Source: Mnemiopsis leidyi (taxonomy: Eukaryota; Ctenophora; Tentaculata; Lobata; Bolinopsidae). Taken from it: DNA of 28,525 bases. Made by a program: the position numbers and the translations under genes. The notes under the pieces were generated by a model. The model did not search any database and was not told where the DNA came from. It was given only the letters and a program-made list of their open reading frames with translations. Below are positions 1 through 8,089 of the stretch, piece by piece; within the stretch, counting starts at the first letter, position 1; the number at the start of each line of letters is the position of its first letter. The stretch covers positions 19,375 through 47,899 of the forward strand of contig JH153150.1 of NCBI GenBank assembly GCA_000226015.1, written 5' to 3'.

Positions 1-301
1 TGGTGTGTAGTCTGGTAAGGTTGTGTCTGAAATTGATGGTGTTGTGTTTGGTAAGGTTGTGTCTGAAATTGAAGGTGTTGTGTCTGGTAAGGTTGTGTCT
101 GAAATTGATGGTGTTGTGTCTGGTAAGGTTGTGTCTGAAATTGATGGTGTTGTGTCTGGTAAGGTTGTGTCTGAAATTGATGGCGTTGTGTCTGGTAAGG
201 TTGTGTCTGAAATTGATGGTGTTGTGTCTGGTAAGGTTGTGTCTGAAATTGATGGTATTGTGTCTGGTAAGGTTGTGTCTGAAATTGTTGGTGTGGTCTT
301 G
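1..301 (-). CDS. Partial exon of a probable mucin-like (Thr/Ser/Pro repeat) protein
   Basis: The minus strand is open from about position 320 to the window edge. It reads as repeats of a 12-residue unit, TTLPDTTPSISD, the composition of an O-glycosylated mucin-type domain (secreted or cell surface, by analogy). A plausible 3' splice site (CCCTCTGTATCGCCAG) places the exon start at 301. Of the base changes between units, two are silent in this frame (CCA/CCT for Pro, ACA/ACG for Thr). The others give Asp/Asn, Thr/Ile and Ser/Thr. No ATG or stop is inside the window, so the gene runs off the left edge and its 5' exons were not found. The plus strand is also open in two frames (one reading SEIDGVVSGKVV), because the unit is a multiple of three. 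That, and non-coding minisatellite, remain possible. The strand choice is inference from composition and the splice site. Confidence 0.45.
14..299. repeat. 36-bp tandem repeat, about 8 units
   Basis: Units begin at 14, 50, 86, 122, 158, 194, 230 and 266, each starting GGTAAGGTTGTGTCTGAAAT. The period is exactly 36 bp with no indels, and only a handful of substitutions separate the units. The last unit is degenerate after about 285. Conservation of a period divisible by three is what would be expected inside a coding exon. The array probably continues beyond the window start. Confidence 0.95.
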
Positions 302-1358
302 CTGGCGATACAGAGGGTAAATAAACGGGAAATGGGGCATTGGGACGGTTTGATGATTACTTCATGGTTTATTAAACAATCGATAAGTTTATTATATATG
401 CGGTCTCTTATAATTTTTTCCATCTCTTACTCTTTTTTGCCGAAGGCGCGGCGTACGTATCGCTATCAGAGTATTACTCTGAAGTCTGAAGTATGAAGGC
501 AATTTGATATTCAATTCTAATCCTTATCTGACTTATCTATTCTAAATCTCTAGTATACTTAACTAGTATAATTCAACAGCAGCCATTATCATCAGACAAG
601 TTGAAATAAAAATGTTTCAGTTTCACGGCCAATATTTTCACTGTAGCTTCCATGGTATTCCATCAGCAGTCTTTGCGGCAGAATTAATTTTTACAACATA
701 TCTTCTGCCCAAATTCTATGCTTCTACCTCTAGCAGAGCGCAAATCGAAGAAGCCCGAGACCTAACTAAGCGGGCGCAATTCTTGTTTAGATAATGTAAT
801 GGGCTTGATCGAGACAAATTTCAGGACGATTATTGCTGCGATAGGATTAACAAATTTTTCAAGAGAGATAACTCAGCTCATGATGAAATCAATGAAATAT
901 TGATAATCGTACCTGCGGTTGAAGGTCCTCTTGCATTCTTTACATTTGAATATCTTTTCTTCTCGTTTACTTGACTTGTGACCGTAATATCGGGGACTGA
1001 TCTCATATTTAGGGGACAAATCATAGTCTCCCATGATAGATCAGGTTATTTTCATATTGTCGATTTTACATATCAGCACATATCTGATTAGATATTGGAG
1101 GTAGATAACGTACGGTTAGCATAAATAGAGGAGTTAGTTAAAATTCTGTACACCTAAAATGATGAGAAAAATTTATCTCTTCAAATTTGTACGGTTTACT
1201 TTAGATACAGATACTAGTTTCAATAAACGATTATCATGAATAGTGAAAAATTGTGAATAAAACGACTTAACTAAGTTGTTATGAATTTAAGTAAAAGCTT
1301 TAAGTACATGATAGCTTAGATAACAACTGTATTCATCGAGACAACAACAGAGTTACTA
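302..1358. other. No gene recognised (AT-rich non-coding)
   Basis: I see no convincing exon, RNA gene or repeat here. The small open frame near 612-794 on the plus strand has no recognisable motif, good codon structure or splice context. The stretch could be an intron or the upstream flank of the mucin-like exon to its left. Confidence 0.6.
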
Positions 1359-1672
1359 GATAATACATAGTTCAAATATCCAGGTGCATACAGAGAACTG
1401 AGTAAAGTTAGACTTAGTAAAAACCCACAGGCATACTTTTGTAACACCCAGGAACAAATTGTAAATAATAATATACATAGTTCAAATTTCCAAAGACGTT
1501 GTGCATCAGCAATAGAATTTAGGAAAAGTTTCGTGTAGAGGGGTGTATCCAAAACACTAAAAAATTTGTAAATGTACATAGTTCAAATATCAAGGTTAAT
1601 CGTCTAAAGATAATACTGATGAAGGAAATTAGAAATCCAGAGACAGATAGAAAAGTCAAAGAAACATCTTGT
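1359..1672. repeat. Left copy of a ~314-bp direct repeat (three motif modules)
   Basis: This stretch aligns end to end with 2108-2421: the same three motif copies at the same spacing, the same flank ending in AAACATCTT, with scattered substitutions. It represents a duplication of a three-module block of the motif array. A GC-rich segment (about 1673-2107) separates the two copies. Confidence 0.9.
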
Positions 1673-1679
1673 CCCCTGG

Positions 1680-1975
1680 CAGTCCATGACACAAAAGTTA
1701 TAGCCCCTGAGGGCAGCGTGGGATTGTCGGCTTGCAGGATTTGGATGAGGTCGCCGGGTTCCTTGTAGTGCCAGTAGCTCGGAAGGCTGAAGAAGAACGT
1801 TGCCGTTCCTACTCCAGCCCCGTGCTTAAGTCCTCGAGTCCCCCGACTGCCCTCATAACAAATTGTTCAGACGGTTTGTCCCACACTGTGACCTCAACCC
1901 GTCCGTTTACGAGACAGCCGTCTCGTATCCGGACAGGTTGCGCCGGCCCCCCCAGCTTCCTTCCCCATAGCCAGT
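1680..1975 (-). pseudogene. Broken GC-rich coding-like fragment, origin unknown
   Basis: On the minus strand a long stretch reads as protein-like sequence in one frame (about 1975-1808; includes VTVWDKPSEQF) and continues after a one-base frame change near 1808-1812 in a second frame (about 1812-1680; includes YWHYKEPGDLIQIL). Each frame has stops on the other side of the change, so it is not intact. Base composition is clearly more GC-rich than the AT-rich repeats on both sides, and the segment sits exactly between two copies of a direct repeat. I do not recognise the family. A decayed exon, a fragment of a transposable element or virus-derived DNA, or a transferred gene are all possible. 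Coding nature is inferred from residue composition only. Confidence 0.4.
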
Positions 1976-2107
1976 CTCGTTTTTATCAACGAACGATTGC
2001 TGGATATTCGCAAAGTCAGCTTTTGTACAGGCCCCTCAGTCCTTCTTTGTAACAAGAATTTTGGAGGGGGAGCTGCACGGGGGGTCAGCGGGCTTCCTCC
2101 TCCTTGA

Positions 2108-2421
2108 TGTACATAGTTCAAATATCAAGGTGCATACAGAGAACTAACTAAAGTTAGACTTAGTATAAACCCACAGGCATACTTTTATAACACCCAGGAA
2201 CAAATTGTAAATAAGAATATACATAGTTCAAAATTCCAAAGACGTTGTGCATCAACAATAAACTCTAGAAAAAGTCTCGTGTAGAGGGGTGTATCCAAAA
2301 CACTAAAAAATTTGTAAATGTACATAGTTCAAATATCCAGGTTAATCGTCTAAAGATGATACTGATGAAGAAAATTATAAATCCAGAGACAGACAGAAAA
2401 GTAAAGAAACATCTTATGGAG
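2108..2421. repeat. Right copy of the ~314-bp direct repeat
   Basis: Second copy of the block at 1359-1672. After AAACATCTT the two copies diverge completely: the left copy runs into the GC-rich segment, the right into ordinary AT-rich sequence. The differences between copies are spread evenly, so the duplication is not recent. Confidence 0.9.
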
Positions 2422-4920
2422 TCCATTGTGTCGTTCTTAATTAGGCCTCGCACCAGAATCAATGCCGGTGTCTTCAGGTCTGTGTCCCGCTAGCAGGGAC
2501 AGTGAACTCGTATATACCAGATATCTGCTATCCAGCCACCACTCCGTATTCGCCGTTGTACATAGCTCTAATGTCCAGTGAAGTTTTCCGAAAGTACCCA
2601 CGATCAAATAATTAACGGATCCACGAGCAGATAGTAAATTGTTAATGCTATGAGGTGGTAGCTGGTTTGTAAAATCCATCCTACACATATCTTCTCTACG
2701 TCCCTTATATCGAACTTTAGTCGTCTGTACATAGTTCCTATTTCCAAAGACGTTGTGCATCAACAGTATACTCTAAGAAAAGTCTTGAGTAGAGGTATAT
2801 TTCCAACACACTTCCAAAAATATAAAAATGTACATAGTTCAAATATCCAGGTAAGTCGGCTAAGGATAACACTGATGAAGAAAATAATTAATCCAGTGAA
2901 AAACGGAGAAGTCAATGAAGCATCCTCCGGAGTCCACTATGTCTTTCCCTTGAAACATCCTTTAATTGGAACATCTAATTCATTACATAGTCCGATATCA
3001 GATGTGAATGTTTAACATGACTCAGGAACAGATTTAGAGACACCCGCACACATACACTTAATTTTATATTCAGCGTGCAGTCCGATCTTTAGTGCAACCT
3101 CTTGGCTCTTCATTGAACATCCTTCATAGGCCTACCCTGAATGATTATCGATTTAAAATGTCAGGTTCGACAGTTATTATAAAATAGATCAAGAGAAAAG
3201 GAGATCAATTTTGTGATTATTTTAGTTAGTTAAAAGTTCTGATTCCCACAGAGTGGAGGGGCAAAATGCAAATATCGTTTTCCTATATTTAAAATTTATT
3301 CGGTTTCGGAATAAATAAACTTTTATATTGGTTTGCGCTATCCACTAAATTTGCCTTTATAATCAAAACTTAGTTAATATTCTCCAGATGATCATCAGTA
3401 GTAAAACACTACTGCAAAAAAGTGGCAGGATTTCTACTCTAGCTAAAAATCGTTCTCACCGAAGTTTTTCTGACAGGAAATTCAAATTCAAATTCAATAT
3501 CTATGCGATTAAGCATTTTTAATCATTGTTTCGGTTGAAACTTTCAATTGGACGTTATTTTGCGGTTTATAAATGATATTTCCGTCTAGATTGTAGAAAA
3601 AACGTTTTTTAGCAATAAAACGCGAACAGGAAAACTCATAGTTTGTTTTTCAGAGAAAAATTGCTCTATAGTAGACAGTACATAGTTCAAATAACCAGTA
3701 TCATTTATAAGAAAGTAAAAACTCAAAAAATGACGTAGACAAAACTATTCCAGTTTTAATCACTACAACACTGGTTGTCCTCGTTCACCCTGTGTGGCAT
3801 TATATCAGTTACTGTACAATTCTATACAAACACACCCACACACACACACAGAACCACACAGCACTTACAAATTTAAAAGTGTACATATTTTCAATATCAA
3901 GAAACTTTAGTTACATTAATTAAATCCATCCGCATGTAAAAACTTTCCACATACAAGCAGAGAATCTGTACACAGTTCAAATATCCGGTAAATTAGAAAA
4001 TACTGCAGAAACCTACGTTTTAGAGAATATTTTCAAGTAACATTTCAAACTCCGATCCAATCAGGTACACTTGATCGTCCGTTTCAATAGGTTTAATACT
4101 TTTATTTATTAAAAGTTTCGTGCAGGGGAGTGTTCCCAATTTAACACTTATTACGATTATAATGTACATAGTTCCAATTTTCGGAGACGTTGTGCATCAA
4201 AAGCCAACTCATAAAAAAACTTCGTGTAAGGGTGTGTATCCAAAACACAACAAAAACTTTAACTGTACATAGTTCAAATATCCAGGTACATAGTCTGGTA
4301 CAACACTGATGTCGAAAATAGGTTTTCCAGAAACATACTGGGAGGTCGAAGAAACATCCTTTTGGAACACTTCGTTCTGTACATAGTTCAAATACCCAGT
4401 AAGATTATCAAATGTCTCTTGTTCCTTACTGTCGTCTACAATGACTCTGAAAACCTGAGGGCACGCAAAAAATCGCGACAAAAATGTAGTGTCTTATTTT
4501 AGATACCTACTATTTACATCTGCACCTAGTTTTTGTACATAGTTCAAATAACCAGTTAACCTGATAAAACTGCAGAAACCTACGTTTCAGATAATATTTT
4601 CAAGTAACATTTCAAACTCCGATCCAATCATGTGCACTTGAACGTCCGTTTCAAAAGGTTAAATACTTTTATCTATAAAAATTCTCGTGCAGGGGAGTGT
4701 TCCCAAAACACTTATTACAATTATAATGTACATAGTTCCAATTTTCAAAGACGTTGTGCATCAAAAGCCAACTCATAAAAAATCTTGATGTGTAATGTTG
4801 TGTATCCAACACATTTCCAAAATAATTGAATGTACATAGTCCAAATATCCAGGGAAATTTTCAAATAATATCCATGTGCAAACTGTTAGATTGAATCAAG
4901 CACTTAAGAAAAAGAACTGT
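2422..4920. other. Intergenic, motif modules only, no gene
   Basis: Apart from the motif modules described in the array entry and a short CA-rich microsatellite at about 3828-3850, I see nothing here. Minus-strand open frames at 2437-2763 and 4209-4481 are made of the repeat modules themselves (repeated GYLNYV / FELCT residues come from the motif) and are not credible genes. Confidence 0.6.
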
Positions 4921-5084
4921 TGTACATAGTTCTGATACCCGAGGAATTATTATATATAAAATCCCTATCCATAACTTTTGTAAATAGTTCTGATACCCGA
5001 GGAATTATTAGATAAGATCCCTATCCATAACTATTGTAAATAGTTCTGATACCCGAGGAATTATTAGATAAGATCCCTATCCAT
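4921..5084. repeat. Tandem repeat, 3 units of 56-58 bp
   Basis: Units start at 4921, 4979 and 5035. Each begins with a variant of the array motif (TGTAnATAGTTCTGATACCC) followed by GAGGAATTATTA and CCCTATCCAT. The last two units are nearly identical, so this is a recent local expansion of one module of the larger array. Confidence 0.92.
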
Positions 5085-5927
5085 CGACACTGCAACGGTG
5101 GAGTACATCAAAGCTGAAAGTTTGAAGACCCGCTAAATTCTAATGTCTAGTATAAATGGACCAGGTTGGCTTAGAAAAATCAGAACTTGGAGTGAAGAAA
5201 GGTCGATAAAAACAATTAGGAGTGTAGGAAGGTCGATAAACAATTAGGAGATCCGAGAATGTTAAACTTCCAGCTAGAATGGTTGCCATCAGTATTTCAG
5301 TTGCAGTGTGAAATGTGATGGTATTGAGACATGTAGAGAAACATGACATTCTTCAGCAATCTTATATCGTTCCATTTCGTTTCTAGCCTAAGGGATAGTT
5401 CAGTAAATTTTAAGTAGTTATTACGATGTGAATCCAATTGAATAAGAAATATAAATAACTACATTCAAGTATTACTTGCCTATAGCTCTGTTGTAAAAAC
5501 ATAAACCTGAGAATAACTTAGCTTTTTAAATAAGTTCAAACAACAACAATTTTTCGAAGTAAGAGGCTTCAGTTGAACTCGCCCAAAGAACTGATAAAGT
5601 GATAAATATAAAAATTAATTTTATCAATTGCAATGAGTACAATCTGAGTTGATACGAATTCCATAAAAAGGTATCATTATACTCTAAAAATAAATTAAAC
5701 CAAAAGGAGTTAAAAAATCGTTGGATGATCTAAAAACAGAAAAAAGTTTAGATAGTTAACTAAAGTGAAGTTATTGAGAAAAAAACTTCGCATTATCACC
5801 CCTCTGAGCAACTCTATTAATTTTCATTTTATATAAGTGACTCTGAATACCAACTTTTGAACACTAACATGAACAGGAACAATCTTAACTCCAAATTCCA
5901 AATGTTTCATTGATTTGTTTAAATGAT
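5085..5927. other. Non-coding; contains one short tandem duplication
   Basis: No gene is recognised. At about 5194-5252 a segment of about 30 bp containing AGGTCGATAAA and CAATTAGGAG is repeated with small changes. The rest is AT-rich and lies beyond the 3' end of the THAP gene. Confidence 0.6.
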
Positions 5928-5933
5928 TTTATT
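5928..5933 (-). terminator. Candidate polyadenylation signal of the THAP/C2H2 gene
   Basis: TTTATT on the plus strand reads AATAAA on the minus strand, about 200 bp past the stop codon at 6132. It is the best canonical hexamer seen downstream. It is a positional inference only, since AATAAA occurs often by chance in DNA this AT-rich. Confidence 0.4.
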
Positions 5934-6131
5934 AATTTTAAATCATAAGCCATCTAAAATGATGACCTGGTAACAAACCATCCAATGCAAACGAAATGGA
6001 AAATTCGTCATACATCAAACTACAAAAAACAAGATAGAAATCAAATCAGTAATTTCTCAACAATGAAATTAACTATGTCAATAAGCTGATTAAATAGCCC
6101 AACCCAAAACACCGAATCTTCATCGATTCGG

Positions 6132-7481
6132 TCACCAATCTTGCCCTTCATATGAACTTGCTTCCGAAGTTATCAAAGTTTTTATCTTATCTAAAGTATC
6201 CTGAGTGTTTTTCAATGTGTTGACCAATTCTGGCATAACAGGCCGTGATTTCTCAAATTTCTGCTTCTTCTTCTGGGGTGAGTTTATAGGGCTATCCTCC
6301 AAATCATCACTTTCGCTGCTTAAAAAACAAAAATCTTGGTGTTTAGCCAGCTCTGAATGGTAGTTAAAGTTTTCGCAACAGTTTTTACACCTGAAAGACT
6401 TGCCGCCTCTGTGGAACTCAGCCACATGTAACATGAGGGAGTAACAATCTTTGAACTTGATGTCACAAACAACACACCTAGTCTCCTTCTTATGTTTGGT
6501 CTGCACGTGCTCGTACAGGGAAGCTATCTCCTCAAGCGTCTGTATTCTGAAGCAACACAAGCAACATTCACACAGGTTGATTGGCTTATCGTCTTTCTTT
6601 AGAGCATACTTTTTCCCAAGTGTCCCATCTTTACTCATCTCCTTATCAGCACTTGTTCCCTTATCATCTGAATTAGATACCTTGTTCTTCTCCATGGGAC
6701 TATTGGATTTGTCGCCCCACGCACTTTTAGAGCTGGTCCTACAAACAGATGTGTCCACATTACTGAGGGCGATCTTATCAGCCTGATTGCTCATGATAGC
6801 AAACGGTGAAATGTCGTCAATGTTAGCACTCATGGGAGACTTGACAGGGCTGTCAGAATCATGAGAATCATCGTTACGGTCGGAGGTGTCAGGTGTGTAT
6901 TCTATGTCCCCTTCTGAAATGAAGTGATTTAAGAATTTTGTATTTAAGGTTACTTGGAAATGACATTAAGGTTATTAGAAATAGCCCATGCTTGGAGAAA
7001 TGTAACAGCAATGCGGAATCACTTGAATTTTTAATTTAGATGACAATGCTCAACCCAATATACTACCTTTAGCACGTTTGATGAGATACGGAGTCAGAGA
7101 CTTTAGTTTAGGTTTTTTATCAGCAATAAACTTAAACAAAGTGCCCTGTTTTAAAGTAGGAGCAGAGTTAGGGGGTCTATTCTCGAGATCACAAAACGAA
7201 ACAGATCGTAAAACTGGACTGATTGGCACAGCAAAGGATGATAAAACCGGCCGAGAACCGTTCCGTTTAGGTTTAAAATCTGCCGGAGCAAAATGAGCAG
7301 AGCAAATAACTTCATCACACTTTCTACTCTTCACCACTTCTTTTCGTTTGGCTTGAGAAAGTATAGAAATCCAGGCTTCCCATGTAGGCCTGTTAGCGGT
7401 TCTGTTAGGGAACTTGTGGAATGAAAGGTTGAAGTTGGTGGAGGAGTCATGAGGACAAACTGGGTAAGAACACTTAACCAT
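6132..7481 (-). CDS. THAP domain and C2H2 zinc-finger protein, 2 exons, 398 aa
   Basis: Exons 7481-7067 and 6913-6132 join in phase 1 across a 153-bp intron with donor AAAG|GTAGTA and acceptor TTTCAG|AAGG; 1197 nt close exactly to 398 residues. The N-terminus is a THAP domain, a C2CH zinc module that binds DNA: ligands C4, C9, C60 and H63, conserved P25, W34 or W37, F64 and the closing AVP at 84-86. A Ser/Asp-rich linker follows (about 139-250). Then come three C2H2-type fingers: C256/C259...H274/H279 with a long x14 spacer, C285/C288...H301/H306, and C314/C317...H330/C334, the last ending in Cys. A basic PQKKKQKFEK stretch follows the fingers and may be a nuclear signal. The start is the ATG at once before the THAP domain (caagtcATGG). 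Likely a nuclear DNA-binding regulator, possibly transposon-derived like other THAP proteins; targets unknown. Confidence 0.88.
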
Positions 7482-7754
7482 GACTTGCTCTGGCAGATGT
7501 TGAAAACAGAGGACTGCAATGCCAAGCCAAAGGAATATTGCACACGGAGGGTGAAGAGCAGCTTGACTTGTAGCAAGTTTGTAGAGTAAGTTATGGTCTA
7601 TTGAGCCAGGACATCGTGATCAAAACATTTCATACTGGGACAGTCCTAGAATCTAGTCTGGGTTGGCAAGGATTAGGCAATTTAACAGGAAAATGCGATA
7701 ACAAAGAACTATTGCTATCTGATCATCCTTGCAGTTTAGTGTGTAGTAGAGGGA

Positions 7755-7760
7755 TTTATT
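7755..7760 (-). terminator. Candidate polyadenylation signal of the PARP-finger/DEK_C gene
   Basis: TTTATT on the plus strand gives AATAAA on the minus strand, about 330 bp past the stop at 8090 and before the next gene's start at 7481. It lies just beyond a foldback repeat. Positional inference, weak because the hexamer is common here. Confidence 0.3.
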
Positions 7761-7767
7761 TCTAAGT

Positions 7768-7904
7768 TTAATCAGAAATAGGTCTGCTAACGTAGTTACG
7801 TAAATCTTGTAATAACAAATACGCATGATTACCAATAAATGACCATTGCGTAATCCTTGTTACAAGTTGTACGTAACTAAGTTAGCATTCTTATTTCTGG
7901 TTGA
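7768..7904. repeat. Foldback (inverted) repeat, MITE-like or hairpin
   Basis: The left arm (about 7768-7827; AGAAATAGGTCTGCTAACG, then TAGTTACGTA, CTTGTAA) is matched by the reverse complement of about 7845-7904 (AGAAATAAGAATGCTAACTT, TAGTTACGTA, CTTGTAACA) with several mismatches and small indels. A short loop separates the arms. No target-site duplication is obvious. The element lies in the ~600-bp spacer between the THAP gene and the PARP-finger gene, probably in or near the latter's 3' UTR. Confidence 0.7.
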
Positions 7905-8089
7905 ACTTGCAGTTTGGAGCCTGCGATATCATATTAAGCCATGACAGACTGACAGAACTTTAGTCAAGACACGATGCTTACACAAGAGATATCACGTGAC
8001 ATATAATGATTAAAATTAATCAAGTCAAAAAAAAGCCCACAAATCTTTTCAGACAACCAACACGACAGTTGTTAAAAACTTAAGTTACC

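Larger units (their letters stand above)
1359..5084. repeat. Array of about 20 spaced copies of a 20-23 bp motif in ~100-bp modules
   Basis: A motif close to TGTACATAGTTCAAATATCC recurs, always in this orientation, starting near 1363, 1472, 1573, 2108, 2218, 2319, 2557, 2726, 2829, 3677, 3967, 4163, 4264, 4378, 4534, 4727, 4831, 4921, 4979 and 5035. The sequences between copies fall into recurring modules. One ('B', containing GACGTTGTGCATCA) is always followed 101-104 bp later by the next motif copy (1472/1573, 2218/2319, 2726/2829, 4163/4264, 4727/4831). Another ('E', from 3967 and from 4534) is about 195 bp and precedes B. The copies have diverged by substitutions and small indels, so this is an old, internally duplicated satellite-like array. 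No long open frame follows the modules. The function is unknown. Confidence 0.85.

Noticed and set aside
3-320. Hydrophobic repeat protein (LVRLCLKLMVLC units) on the plus strand
   Set aside because: By-product of a 36-bp repeat being open in several frames. The minus-strand Thr/Pro/Ser reading is more protein-like and has a splice site.
1359-5084. CRISPR array, from spaced repeats with unique-looking spacers
   Set aside because: The gene content is animal, repeat copies are degenerate, spacing varies from 56 to several hundred bp, and the 'spacers' are themselves repeated modules. No cas genes.
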